Part shown: positions 33,344 through 42,675 of the stretch, piece after piece
Position numbering within the stretch: the first letter of the stretch is position 1
How the letters are laid out: each line of letters begins with the position of its first letter
Assembly: GCA_035450685.1 (NCBI GenBank)
Contig: DAOTNF010000015.1
Location: 1-63,043, forward strand
DNA length: 63,043 nt
Direction: 5' to 3'
Source: Syntrophosphaera sp035450685
Lineage (GTDB): Bacteria; Cloacimonadota; Cloacimonadia; Cloacimonadales; Cloacimonadaceae
Notes under the pieces: model-generated
Databases searched by the model: none
Told to the model about the DNA's origin: nothing
Seen by the model: only the letters and a program-made list of their open reading frames with translations
Program-made: the position numbers and the translations under genes

Positions 33344-35584
33344 ATGGCAAGCCGCGGAAACAGCAAAACACGTTCCAGACGACAGTCTTTCAAGGCCTGG
33401 CACAAGCGCCTGATCGCCGGAGCGCTCACCCTGCTCAGCCTGCTTGTCTTCCTTTCCCTCATCTATGGCAAGGAATCAATCCTGCGGGACTACCAGCAGC
33501 TCAGCTACAGCGGCCACATGCTGAGCTGGTTTTTCCAGCCCTACCTGCAGACCGCCAACCTGATCGGTGTGTTCGGCGCGGTGATCAGCTATATCTTGCT
33601 TTATCTTTTCGGCTACTGGCTGTCGCTCCTGGGTTCGTTGCTGCTGATGGTGGTCTCGCTGCAATATTTTTTGGAGCCCGAAGCCCATCACGGGCGGCAA
33701 AAGAGCTATTTGCTGCTCATCACCGCCTTTTTGCTGCAAATCCTGTTTTGCAATCCTTTGGCCGAGTATCAGCACAGCGTTATTCCCCTCTTTGTGCGCA
33801 AGGTGCTATATGCCGTCTTCCGCGGCCCCGGCTCCTCCATCATCCTGGTGGGAGGCATCGTCCTCAGCCTGGTGCTGTTCTTTGAGTTCCGGCGCATCAA
33901 GCAGTGGCTTGCCTTTTTGCGGGAGGATTTTGCCCGCCGCCGGGAAGCGCGGCAGGACAGTGCGCAGCAGCCCCGTCCCAACATCAACCCCGATGCCCCG
34001 CCTGCCCCTCAGCCGGTGATCCAAAACCACAGCCAGCCGGAAGAGGAGCCGCAGCCCGTACCCGCTCCCCAAAAGCGGGAACCCACCCCGGAAGCCAAGC
34101 CCGCGCCGCGTCCCCAGCCTGTTTCTGAAGACGGCGAGGAGCGGGAATATGTGATGCCATCCATCGAAGACTTTTTGGAAAGCCCCGTCAAGCTTTCAGA
34201 GCGCGACCGCAAAGAGATCGAGAGCCAAATCCTGGAAACCAGCCAGATCCTCCAGAGCAAACTGGCGGAGTTCGGCATCGAAGCCGAGGTGCGCAACGTC
34301 AATATCGGCCCCATTATCACCCAGTATGAGCTGGAACCAGCCAAAGGGGTTAAGGTGAGCCGCTTTACCTCCCTGGCGGACGACCTCGCCCTGGCCATCA
34401 AGGCCAAAAGCATCCGCGTGCAGGCGCCCATCCCCGGCCGCGGCCTGATCGGCATCGAGATTCCCAACCTCACCCGGGACATGATCTATCTGCGCGACCT
34501 CCTGCTCTGCGAGGAAATCCGCAACAGCAAGAACAAGCTGGTCTTCGGACTGGGCAAGGACATCGCCGGACGCCCCGTGGTCACCGACCTCGCCAAGATG
34601 CCCCATCTGCTGATCGCGGGAGCCACCGGCAGCGGCAAAAGCGTGTGCATCAACACCATCATCATGAGCCTGATCCTGCGCGCCACGCCGGATGACCTGC
34701 GCCTCATCCTCATCGACCCCAAACGGGTGGAACTGGCAGGCTACAACGACCTGCCACACCTCATCGGCTCCGTGGTCACAGAACCCGAAAGCGCCCTGGA
34801 AAACATGTATTGGGCGGTGAAGGAGATGGAACGCCGCTACGAGCTGCTGCAGGAAGCCAGGGTGCGCGACATAAACGGCTACAACGAACGCGCCGCGCTG
34901 GATAAGGACCTGGAAAAGCTGCCCTTTATCGTGATCATCGTGGATGAGTTTGCCGACCTCATCATGACCAGCGGCAAGGATATCGAACTGCCCATCACCC
35001 GCCTCGCACAGATGGCACGCGCTGTGGGCATCCACATCATTCTGGCCACCCAGCGCCCCTCTATCAAGGTCATCACCGGAATCATCAAGGCCAACTTCTC
35101 CGCGCGCATCGCTTTCCAGGTGTCCTCCCGGGTGGATTCCCGCGTGATCCTGGACACCATCGGCGCGGAACGCCTGCTGGGCAGCGGAGACATGCTCTTC
35201 ATGCCCCCGGGCAAAGCCATCGCGGAACGCATCCACGGCGCCTATGTGTCCGACCACGAAATTGCCCGGGTCTGCGAATTCATGAGCATGCAGCCCAAAC
35301 CCCGCCAGGAATTCAATGTTACGATGGAACAAGAGGGCGAACTGGGTGTCCTTGACTATGACGACGAGCTGTTCCCTGAAGCCGCCCGCGTGGTGGTGAG
35401 CGCCAACACAGCCTCAGTTTCCATGCTGCAGAGGCATTTCAAGATCGGCTACGCCCGCGCCGGACGCCTGATTGACCTGCTGGAGCGGGCACGCATCATC
35501 GGCCCCCATCTGGGCAGCAAATCCCGAGATGTGCTGGCCACCCGGGATGAACTTATCCGCCTGGGCTTGATCCGCGAAGATTGA
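33344..35584 (+). CDS. ftsK: DNA translocase FtsK/SpoIIIE
   Basis: This 746-residue protein has about four membrane segments in the first 180 residues, then a proline-rich linker (residues about 205-260). The translocase motor has the Walker A motif GATGSGKSVCINTI, IDPKRVELAGYNDLPHL and HIILATQRPS. The C-terminal winged-helix gamma domain is present (ASVSMLQRHFKIGYARAGRL). It pumps DNA at the septum and activates XerCD-type recombination. Confidence 0.96.
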   Translation: MASRGNSKTRSRRQSFKAWHKRLIAGALTLLSLLVFLSLIYGKESILRDYQQLSYSGHMLSWFFQPYLQTANLIGVFGAVISYILLYLFGYWLSLLGSLLLMVVSLQYFLEPEAHHGRQKSYLLLITAFLLQILFCNPLAEYQHSVIPLFVRKVLYAVFRGPGSSIILVGGIVLSLVLFFEFRRIKQWLAFLREDFARRREARQDSAQQPRPNINPDAPPAPQPVIQNHSQPEEEPQPVPAPQKREPTPEAKPAPRPQPVSEDGEEREYVMPSIEDFLESPVKLSERDRKEIESQILETSQILQSKLAEFGIEAEVRNVNIGPIITQYELEPAKGVKVSRFTSLADDLALAIKAKSIRVQAPIPGRGLIGIEIPNLTRDMIYLRDLLLCEEIRNSKNKLVFGLGKDIAGRPVVTDLAKMPHLLIAGATGSGKSVCINTIIMSLILRATPDDLRLILIDPKRVELAGYNDLPHLIGSVVTEPESALENMYWAVKEMERRYELLQEARVRDINGYNERAALDKDLEKLPFIVIIVDEFADLIMTSGKDIELPITRLAQMARAVGIHIILATQRPSIKVITGIIKANFSARIAFQVSSRVDSRVILDTIGAERLLGSGDMLFMPPGKAIAERIHGAYVSDHEIARVCEFMSMQPKPRQEFNVTMEQEGELGVLDYDDELFPEAARVVVSANTASVSMLQRHFKIGYARAGRLIDLLERARIIGPHLGSKSRDVLATRDELIRLGLIRED

Positions 35585-35680
35585 CCGCGGGCAGGATTTT
35601 CCCCGTTGGAGAGTATGATTTTTAACGAGAGATGCCGCATTGTCCGCGTCTTTCAGTCAATGAACGCAAAGGAATAAACA

Positions 35681-36307
35681 ATGACCGCAAAGAGGATGAC
35701 CGCCCTGCTGGCCTGCCTGTTGCTGCTTGGCAGCCTGCAGGCGGCTGTGAGCCAGGCCCAGCTCTATCAGAAGATGCGCGCCGCCTATGGCTCGCTCAAG
35801 ACCTATCAGGCGGCTGTGAGCCAGAGCAACCACTATACCCAGTTGAAGCGCACCATCAGCTACAGCGGGATGATCTATTTTACCCCCGGGCGCATGCTGA
35901 TGAGCTTTTCCAGTCCCTCGGTGCAGCGCCTGCAGATTCGGGATGGCCAGGTGGAGCTTTACGACGCGGCCTCCAAGACCCTGCTCCGCGCGCCCATGCA
36001 GCCGGAGTTTGGCAAGATGAACCCGGTGGAGATACTTGACCTCTACTGGCAGAAATCGCGGGTCTCCGTCACCAGCGAAACCGCTCGCCAGGCCAGCGTT
36101 AGCCTCAAACCCAAAAACGACAAGCTGATCAGCAGCCTGTCCGCCACCCTGGACAAAAAGAGCGGACTGGTCACCTCGCTGAGCTACACCGACAAAAGCG
36201 GTAACCAGGTCACCTACAAGTTCAGCGGCATCAAGACCAATGCCCCGATTCCCGCCTCGGTGTGGAACTTCAGCTATCCCAAAGACGTGCAGGTGATCGA
36301 ACAATGA
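35681..36307 (+). CDS. lolA: LolA outer-membrane lipoprotein carrier
   Basis: This 208-residue periplasmic carrier has a signal peptide (MTALLACLLLLGSLQA). Then come SQAQLYQKMRAAYGSLKTYQA, the strand YSGMIYFTPGRMLMSFSSP and IRDGQVELYDAASKTLL, which fit the LolA fold. LolA takes lipoproteins released by LolCDE to the outer membrane. An 18-base direct repeat (35738-35755 and 35807-35824) makes the in-frame duplicate QAAVSQ. The motor gene ftsK ends 96 bases upstream. Confidence 0.9.
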   Translation: MTAKRMTALLACLLLLGSLQAAVSQAQLYQKMRAAYGSLKTYQAAVSQSNHYTQLKRTISYSGMIYFTPGRMLMSFSSPSVQRLQIRDGQVELYDAASKTLLRAPMQPEFGKMNPVEILDLYWQKSRVSVTSETARQASVSLKPKNDKLISSLSATLDKKSGLVTSLSYTDKSGNQVTYKFSGIKTNAPIPASVWNFSYPKDVQVIEQ

Positions 36308-36314
36308 AAAGGAG

Positions 36315-37376
36315 ATGTCTGTGATTGCCCTGATTATGGCCGGAGGTTCCGGCACCCGCTTCTGGCCCGCCAGCCGCGCCAGCCAACCCAAACAATTTCT
36401 CCGCGTGACTGGCGACAAGTCCATGCTGCAACTCACCTTTGACCGCCTGGAAGCCCAAATCCCCGCCCACAAGATCTACGTGGTGACCGCCGGAAGCCAG
36501 GCGCAACTGGTGCGCGAACACCTGCCCCAACTGCCCCCGGAAAATATCATCATCGAGCCCTTTGGCATGAACACCGCCCCCTGCATCGCCCTTAGCGCCG
36601 CGCATCTGGCAACCATCTATCCACAAAAGGAAGCCATGCTGGTGCTGCCCGCGGATCACGTGATCCTGGACGTCCCCGCCTTTCTCCGCAGCGTAAACCT
36701 GGCGGAAAAGGTGGCGCGGCAAGGGGCTCTGGTCACCTTCGGCATCGTGCCGGAGTATCCCGCCACCGGCTATGGCTACATCGAAGCGGGGGAAGAGCTT
36801 GAGCCGGGCGTGAGGAAGGTCTCCCGCTTCAAGGAAAAGCCCGACCTTGCCACCGCCACGGAGTTCCTGCGCCAGGGCAACTTCTATTGGAACAGCGGCA
36901 TGTTCTGCTGGACTCTGGCCTCGATCGAAGCCGCCTTCCGGAGCCACCTGCCCCGCGCGCTGGAAGTGGCTGGCCAGACCCTTGCCCTGCTCAAGGGCGG
37001 CGCTGACCAGCAAAAGGTGAATGACGCCTATGCCCAAATGCCCCGCGTGCCGGTGGATATCGGCATCATGGAGCCCGCCTCCAACCGCGCCGTGATCCCC
37101 GTGAGCATTGGCTGGAACGACGTTGGTTCCTGGAAAGCGCTGGCGGACATCTCCCCGGCGGATGGCGAACAGAACCACTTTCCCGCAGGAGGCCTGGCCC
37201 TGTCCTCGCGGGACAACTACATCTACAGCGGTAAATACGTGGCTCTCATCGGCGTGGAGGGGCTTTGCGTGGTGGAGACCGCGGACGCCATCCTGGTCTG
37301 TTCCAAAGAGCGCAGCGAGGACGTTAAGAAGGTCGTGGAGCATCTGCAAGAACAAAAGAAGGAAGAACTGCTTTGA
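36315..37376 (+). CDS. manC: Mannose-1-phosphate guanylyltransferase (GDP-mannose synthesis)
   Basis: This 353-residue nucleotidyltransferase has the signature IMAGGSGTRFWPASRASQPK, the metal-site region VLPADHVI, RFKEKPD and WNSGMFCWTL. The PMI (isomerase) half of long ManC proteins is missing, as in the short form. It makes GDP-mannose for surface glycans, in keeping with the Wzz and ligase genes 20 kb away. It follows lolA by 7 bases and overlaps the ferredoxin start. Confidence 0.93.
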   Translation: MSVIALIMAGGSGTRFWPASRASQPKQFLRVTGDKSMLQLTFDRLEAQIPAHKIYVVTAGSQAQLVREHLPQLPPENIIIEPFGMNTAPCIALSAAHLATIYPQKEAMLVLPADHVILDVPAFLRSVNLAEKVARQGALVTFGIVPEYPATGYGYIEAGEELEPGVRKVSRFKEKPDLATATEFLRQGNFYWNSGMFCWTLASIEAAFRSHLPRALEVAGQTLALLKGGADQQKVNDAYAQMPRVPVDIGIMEPASNRAVIPVSIGWNDVGSWKALADISPADGEQNHFPAGGLALSSRDNYIYSGKYVALIGVEGLCVVETADAILVCSKERSEDVKKVVEHLQEQKKEELL

Positions 37377-37909
37377 AAAAACTGATTACTATGACCCTGC
37401 TGGCTCTGCTGGCCTGCCTGGCCTGGGCTGAATTCGCCCCCGATACGGAACTTTCCAGCTACCGCGGCGTGATCGAACTGCGCGGCAGCCAGACCTGGCT
37501 GCTGGATGATTCCGGTGACAGCCTGCGCCTGCTGCTTGCCCCGCGCAGCCTGCTGGACAGCCTGGGACTGCATCTGGCTGAAGGTGACACTGTCGCGGTG
37601 GAAGGCTGGCGCGACAATGAGCTCTTTTTGGTGGGCAGGCTGTGGCGCGGCGCGGACGATTCCAACCCCTGGCTGCTCAGAAACCTGGACGAAGCTTCGC
37701 TGGAAACAGGTGGCGTGTCTGACTACCGCGTGAACGGCGGAAAGTGCATCGGCTGCAAGCTTTGCGTTTCCCGCTGCCCGACCGGCGCCATCACGGTGGT
37801 CAACCGCAAGGCGCAGATAGATCCCGAACTCTGCACGGAGTGCGGCATCTGCATTGAAGGCTACGGCAAGTTCAGAGGCTGCCCGGTGGGAGCCATTGAA
37901 AAAGAATAA
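37373..37909 (+). CDS. Exported protein with C-terminal 2[4Fe-4S] ferredoxin domain
   Basis: This 178-residue protein begins with a TTG overlapping the manC stop (TTGA). It has a signal-peptide-like start (MTLLALLACLAWA) and a middle part with small beta-like segments (YRGVIELRGSQTWLLDDSG). The ferredoxin end has the motifs CIGCKLCVSRCP and CTECGICI ... GCPVG. Ferredoxins are normally cytoplasmic; here the leader suggests the periplasm. It sits upstream of an EamA transporter and a DsbD gene, so an electron role in the thiol-redox cluster is possible but unproven. Confidence 0.75.
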   Translation: MKKLITMTLLALLACLAWAEFAPDTELSSYRGVIELRGSQTWLLDDSGDSLRLLLAPRSLLDSLGLHLAEGDTVAVEGWRDNELFLVGRLWRGADDSNPWLLRNLDEASLETGGVSDYRVNGGKCIGCKLCVSRCPTGAITVVNRKAQIDPELCTECGICIEGYGKFRGCPVGAIEKE

Positions 37910-37930
37910 GGCCTGGAGACGCCTGAAGCC

Positions 37931-38854
37931 ATGAAACAGTGGACGATTTACCTGCGGGCGGTGCTGGCCATGCTCTTTTGGGCGGTCACCTTCGTCTGGA
38001 TCAAGGTGGCGTTGGTCACCTACCGTCCTTACGAGATCGTCTTTTTGCGCCTGCTGCTGGCCTCCGCGCTGCTGTTTGTGGTCACACGCCTTTTTCGCCA
38101 GAGTGAAAAAGTATCAGGCAAAGACCTCCGCTATCTGATGCTGGTGGCTTTCTGCGAGCCTTTCATGTATTTCATCGGCGAAGCCAACGGGATGCAATAT
38201 GTGTCCCCGACCCTGGGCTCGCTGATCATCTCCACCATCCCGCTGGTGAGTGCGCTGGGCGCCTGGATATTCCTCAAGGAAAGGATTTACCCCCTGCTGA
38301 TCGTGGGGCTGCTGGTCTCTTTTTCCGGCGTGGCGCTGCTCAGTTTTGCCGAGCCCGACCTCCACGGAACCCTCAAAGGCGTGCTGCTGCTCATGGTGGC
38401 GGTCTTTTCCGGGATGTTCTACGGCATCACGGTGCGGCGCATGACCCTCAAATACCGCTCCCTCACCATCGTGACCTGGCAAAACTTCTTTGGCATGCTC
38501 TACATGCTGCCCCTTTTCCTCTACTACGACCTGGGGCATTTCCTCACCGTGCGCCATTCCGCAGTCGGCCTGCTCACCATCGCCGCCATGAGCGTCTTCG
38601 CCAGCGTGGGCGCCTTCTTGCTCTACACCGGAGTTATCCGCGAGCTTGGCCTGATCCGCTCCAACGTCTTTACCAACCTCATCCCGGTCTTCACCGTGTT
38701 CCTGGCCTTTTTCATCCTGGGCGAACGCCTCAGCCTCCGGGGCGCGGCGGGAGTTACGCTCACCGTGCTGGGACTGCTGATCTCTCAATCCCACGATCTG
38801 CGGCAGTTGCGGCGCAAGAGCTTGAGCAAAAATCTTTCCCAAAGTGGAATGTAA
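37931..38854 (+). CDS. EamA/DMT-family transporter
   Basis: This 307-residue protein has about ten hydrophobic helices in two EamA repeats. It has RPYEIVFLRLLLA in the first half and FASVGAFLLYTGVIRELGLIRSN with FILGERLSLRGAAG in the second. Such proteins export amino acids, nucleosides or other metabolites; no substrate can be assigned. It follows the ferredoxin gene by 21 bases. Confidence 0.9.
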   Translation: MKQWTIYLRAVLAMLFWAVTFVWIKVALVTYRPYEIVFLRLLLASALLFVVTRLFRQSEKVSGKDLRYLMLVAFCEPFMYFIGEANGMQYVSPTLGSLIISTIPLVSALGAWIFLKERIYPLLIVGLLVSFSGVALLSFAEPDLHGTLKGVLLLMVAVFSGMFYGITVRRMTLKYRSLTIVTWQNFFGMLYMLPLFLYYDLGHFLTVRHSAVGLLTIAAMSVFASVGAFLLYTGVIRELGLIRSNVFTNLIPVFTVFLAFFILGERLSLRGAAGVTLTVLGLLISQSHDLRQLRRKSLSKNLSQSGM

Positions 38855-38901
38855 CATGCATGTATAATTTCTGGATAAAAATTAAAGTTGACGAGGTTTA
38901 G

Positions 38902-40755
38902 ATGAGTTCAACTGTCAAACATACTTTGCTTTGCGCCTTGCTGCTCCTGGTTTTTGCGACCGCAGCCGGGCAGACCCTGCGCTTTTCGGTGAGCCCCTCC
39001 GAGCTCAAGCCGGGAGACAAGGGAGTGTTGCGCGCCACGGTCTCCTTCCCGGACTCCATGAAGCAATCCTACGACCCCTCCGAGGGAGAATCGCCCTATT
39101 TCTTCCTCAGCGGAGACAGCCCCGCACTCAGTTTTGGCAAGCTGAGCTACCCCAAGCCGACCAAGGTATCCTCCGATGGCTTCTGGGTTTACTACAAAAG
39201 CGTGACCCTCAGCCTGCCCTTCACCGTGAAGGCCAATGCCAAGCCGGGCAAAGTGGCTGTCAATGCGACCTTTGGCTACAACCTCTGCCACAAGACCACC
39301 GGCTTCTGCGGAATGCCTTCCGAGGAAAGCCGCCAGCTCAGCCTGCAGATTCTGCCCGGTGACCCCGGCAGCCCCGCCGCCACTGTGGACGAGGCCAGCC
39401 CGGAAGAACAGCCCGGGGAGGAGGAACCCGCCGCGCAGACGGAGCCTGCCGCCGAGCCTGAGAACGCCGCGGAAAGCAAGACCAGCGCCGGCAGCATCCT
39501 CTTTTACATGCTGATGGCGATACTGGGCGGGATAGTGCTGAACTTCACCCCCTGCGTGCTGCCGATCCTCCCCATCCGCGCCATGAGCATGGTCAACCAG
39601 GCGCAGAAGGACGTCACCAAAGTGCTGCTGCACACCCTGGTTTACACCCTTGGCGTGCTGATCTCCTTCGGCTCCATCGCCGCCGTGTTCATCATTGCCC
39701 GCCTTTCCGGCGTGAACCTCACCTACGGGTTTTTGAGCCAGAGCCTCACCTACAACATCATCATGCTCAGCATCCTCTTCCTCTTCGGGCTTTCCCTGCT
39801 GGGAGTCTGGCAGATGACCCTGCCGGGGATGAACGCCGCCGCCAAGACCTCCTCCAAAAAGGGCTACGCGGGCTCATTCTTTGGCGGCATCTTTGCTTTC
39901 CTGATGGGCTTCAGTTGCATGGGCCCCTTCATGGGCCCGGCGCTGGAAGTGGCCGTGCGCCTGTCCTCTCCGCTGCTGATGATCTTCTTTTTGCTCATCG
40001 GCCTTGGCTTTGCCCTGCCCTTCATCCTGATCAGCCTCTTCCCCAAAGCGCTCAAGCTGATTCCCAAACCCGGCGAATGGATGAACATCTTCAAGGAAGT
40101 GATGGGCTTTCTATTACTGCTGCTGACCTGGAAATACTTCAGCAACATCTGGGGCCTAACCAAGAGCGGAGCCTACCTGCTGGACACCGCCCACTTCGTG
40201 GTCTTCCTTGGCTTCGCGGCCTGGCTCTACGGTCGTTTTGTGCGCATGGAAAACAGCAAGGCCGTGCAATATATCTTCACCCTGCTGACCCTGGCGGTGA
40301 TCGTGTTTGCCGCCTGGAACTACCTGCCCTGGAAGGAAAAGCACGTCCCGCCGCAGAGCGCCGCCGCCCTGGTGGACGGGATGCAGCCTGCCGACCACGA
40401 GGGCTGGTATGTCTTTACCCCCGAACTCTTTGACAGGCTCCAGGCGGAAGACAAGACCGTGTTTCTGGACATCGGCGCCGCCTGGTGCACCAACTGCAAG
40501 ACCAACGAGAAAAAAGTCCTGCATCAGGAAGATATCGCCGCGGAGTTCAAAAAGCTCGGCGTGGTAACCCTCAAGGGCGATTTCACCAACGGCGACCCGG
40601 TGCTCAAGGACTGGATCCAAAAGGGCGGCAGCATCGGCGTTCCCTTCAACGTGCTCTACATCCCCGGCCAGGAGCCGGTCAAGATGCCGGAGCTTTTCAG
40701 TAAAAAAGACCTGCTGGACGCCCTGTCCCGCGTGCCAGCCAGGGAGGGTAAATGA
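38902..40755 (+). CDS. dsbD: Thiol:disulfide interchange protein DsbD
   Basis: This 617-residue protein has a signal peptide, then an N-terminal DsbD-alpha-like domain with its cysteine pair (YNLCHKTTGFCGMP). The membrane domain holds TPCVLPILPIRAMSMV and GFSCMGPFMGPAL. A C-terminal thioredoxin domain has the active site GAAWCTNCKTNEKKVL. DsbD carries electrons from cytoplasmic thioredoxin to periplasmic thiol proteins. All three redox centres look intact. The following gene starts inside its stop (ATGA), the first link of the thiol cluster. Confidence 0.95.
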   Translation: MSSTVKHTLLCALLLLVFATAAGQTLRFSVSPSELKPGDKGVLRATVSFPDSMKQSYDPSEGESPYFFLSGDSPALSFGKLSYPKPTKVSSDGFWVYYKSVTLSLPFTVKANAKPGKVAVNATFGYNLCHKTTGFCGMPSEESRQLSLQILPGDPGSPAATVDEASPEEQPGEEEPAAQTEPAAEPENAAESKTSAGSILFYMLMAILGGIVLNFTPCVLPILPIRAMSMVNQAQKDVTKVLLHTLVYTLGVLISFGSIAAVFIIARLSGVNLTYGFLSQSLTYNIIMLSILFLFGLSLLGVWQMTLPGMNAAAKTSSKKGYAGSFFGGIFAFLMGFSCMGPFMGPALEVAVRLSSPLLMIFFLLIGLGFALPFILISLFPKALKLIPKPGEWMNIFKEVMGFLLLLLTWKYFSNIWGLTKSGAYLLDTAHFVVFLGFAAWLYGRFVRMENSKAVQYIFTLLTLAVIVFAAWNYLPWKEKHVPPQSAAALVDGMQPADHEGWYVFTPELFDRLQAEDKTVFLDIGAAWCTNCKTNEKKVLHQEDIAAEFKKLGVVTLKGDFTNGDPVLKDWIQKGGSIGVPFNVLYIPGQEPVKMPELFSKKDLLDALSRVPAREGK

Positions 40756-41882
40756 GACTAAAAATAATCCTTATCCTGCTGTCCATCACGGCTTTGCTGC
40801 TGTTGGGCTGTGACCGTTTTGAACGCGAGCTGGTGCAACCCTTCCAGCCCGCCGACTTCTCCGCCGAGCTTTTCACCCCCCTGGGAGAATCTTTGCAATC
40901 GGCAACCGCCGACAACCTCGATCCGGTGCTGAACTTCTTTTCTCCCTATTACCTGCACTCCGGCAGCACCCAAGCGGAACTCAGAACCTGGCTGGGCGGC
41001 ATCTACCTGCTGGAAGCCGAGCCGGTTTTCGAGGTCAGCTTCAGCCGCGTGCGCCAAGTGTCTGCATCGAGCGCCGTGGCGGATTGGCGCCTCAAGGCCA
41101 GGCGTCCGGACTGGGGCGAGGTGCTGGTGGACACCACCTTTGTGGATGACGAACTAATCCGCCTCAGCGACGGCTGGAAGTTTCTGGGCAACGGCCTCTC
41201 ATCCACGGGGCAAGTCTCCAAACAGCACGTGATCGTGGAATACTTCACCTTCCTGGGCTGCCCCAACTGCCCGCCCGTGGAAGCCAAGCTGCGCAGCCTG
41301 GCAGCCCTCTATCCCGGACGCTTCACCTTCATGGAATACCACACCAGCCCGCCGCTGCAGGCAGAACCTAACACCACTTACAACTATTACACCGCCGGAC
41401 TGCCCAACGCTTCCGTCCCGCTTTCGGTGCTGCAGGGGCAGACCCTCCTGCAGGGCAACCAGGAAGCAGTCCTGAATTCCTATGTGACCGCCACCCAGGG
41501 CTTTGCCGCCCAGGAAAGCGGCATCTCCTATGGGCAGCCCAGCTTCGCGGTCAACGGCCGCGACATCAGCGGAAACATCGTGCTGAACTGCAATCAGCCG
41601 GATCTAAACACCGCCGGCATGGTGCTGAACGTAGTCCTCATCGAGGAGGAAGTCACCGCCCAGGGACAGACCCGCCACAACGTGGTGCGCGGCAAGGCCA
41701 GAATCCCTCTCACCGCCGCCAGCCTCGGGCAGCCAGTCTCTTTCCTACTGCGTTCCGCGACGGAAATCGCCGAAGATTGCGCCCTGGTGATCTTCGCCCA
41801 GACCATGCCCTCCACCTTCGATGGCCATGCCACCATCCACGGCGGCATCAAGACCAACCTTTTCGGAGACAACATCAAGTGA
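40752..41882 (+). CDS. Omp28-like thioredoxin-fold lipoprotein with CPNCPP motif
   Basis: This 376-residue lipoprotein (lipobox ITALLLLGC) has an N-terminal unique domain. A thioredoxin-like half follows from about residue 165: VIVEYFTFLGCPNCPPVEA, then FMEYHTSPP and GQPSFAVNGRD. The CPNC motif is a complete CxxC. The layout matches Omp28-related proteins of FCB bacteria. It overlaps dsbD, so DsbD may keep its cysteines reduced. Its substrate is unknown. Confidence 0.8.
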   Translation: MRLKIILILLSITALLLLGCDRFERELVQPFQPADFSAELFTPLGESLQSATADNLDPVLNFFSPYYLHSGSTQAELRTWLGGIYLLEAEPVFEVSFSRVRQVSASSAVADWRLKARRPDWGEVLVDTTFVDDELIRLSDGWKFLGNGLSSTGQVSKQHVIVEYFTFLGCPNCPPVEAKLRSLAALYPGRFTFMEYHTSPPLQAEPNTTYNYYTAGLPNASVPLSVLQGQTLLQGNQEAVLNSYVTATQGFAAQESGISYGQPSFAVNGRDISGNIVLNCNQPDLNTAGMVLNVVLIEEEVTAQGQTRHNVVRGKARIPLTAASLGQPVSFLLRSATEIAEDCALVIFAQTMPSTFDGHATIHGGIKTNLFGDNIK

Positions 41883-41956
41883 CCAAATCTCTTGCAATCC
41901 ACTGCCGTCCCCGGGATACCGCCCCCATTTCCAACCCTGGCTCTGCCTGGGGTCAA

Positions 41957-42040
41957 CCTGGGGTCAACCTTATAATTTATAAGGATGACCTAAGGATGAT
42001 CACGCCAGGAATTCTGGTGTCAAATGAGGGCGATATGAGG
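41957..42040 (+). repeat. R1 repeat, partial copy in the thiol cluster
   Basis: The core hairpin at 41957-41995 has CCTGGGGTCA and TGACCTAAGG around CCTTATA/TATAAGG. A right arm ends AATGAGGGCGATATGAGG. Just left, CTGGGGTCAAC is repeated twice in tandem. It lies in the 226-base gap between the CPNC lipoprotein gene and tlpA, about 70 bases before the tlpA start. Confidence 0.8.
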
Positions 42041-42108
42041 GGAAAAAAGGCAGTGAAACTTGTCCAAACCAACAACTTACATTATATTAAGAATATAGGA
42101 GCAATACA

Positions 42109-42675
42109 ATGAAACTGTGGCTTTGCGTAATCATCCTCGCGCTGTTGGCGGGTGCGGCTTTTGCCGATCCGCTGCCGGAATTCAGGCTGCCGGACGAGAC
42201 CGGCAAGAACGTGGCTCTCTCAGATCTCGTGGGCAAAGGCCCCCTGATCGTGGATTTTTGGGCGGATTACTGCCAGCCCTGCAAGCTGGCGATGCCCCAT
42301 CTGGATGCCCTGGCGCGCAAATATGACAGCCTTACCGTGGTGCTGGTCTCCCTGGACGCCCCCAAGGCGCAGGCCAAGGCGCGCGCTTTTTTGAAGAGCA
42401 AGGGTTACAAGTTCGTCACCCTCTTCGATCCCGACAAAACCCTGGCCAAAAAGCTGAACGTGGTCAATCCTCCCCACACCTTCATCGTGGACAAAGAGGG
42501 CGAGATCGTGTGGTCGCACCTGGGATTTGAAGCGGGCGCGGAAAAGGAATATGAGGCGCAGGTTCGCCAGGTCATGGGCCTGGAGGAGGAAAAGGCAGGC
42601 GAGGAAAAGGATTGCGACTGCCCGCCTGATTGCCCCGGACGCACTTCCAAAGAGGCTTGCGGATGCGAAGATTAG
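42109..42675 (+). CDS. TlpA-family thioredoxin with cysteine-rich tail
   Basis: This 188-residue exported protein has a signal peptide (IILALLAGAAFA) and a TlpA-type domain with the active site WADYCQPCKLAMPHL. The family's strand and loop follow (VVNPPHTFIVDKEG, a cis-proline-like PP). After the domain, a short tail carries five more cysteines (CDCPPDCPGRTS...CGC), which is unusual. It opens the second part of the redox cluster after the R1 element. The next gene overlaps its end by 13 bases. Confidence 0.88.
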   Translation: MKLWLCVIILALLAGAAFADPLPEFRLPDETGKNVALSDLVGKGPLIVDFWADYCQPCKLAMPHLDALARKYDSLTVVLVSLDAPKAQAKARAFLKSKGYKFVTLFDPDKTLAKKLNVVNPPHTFIVDKEGEIVWSHLGFEAGAEKEYEAQVRQVMGLEEEKAGEEKDCDCPPDCPGRTSKEACGCED

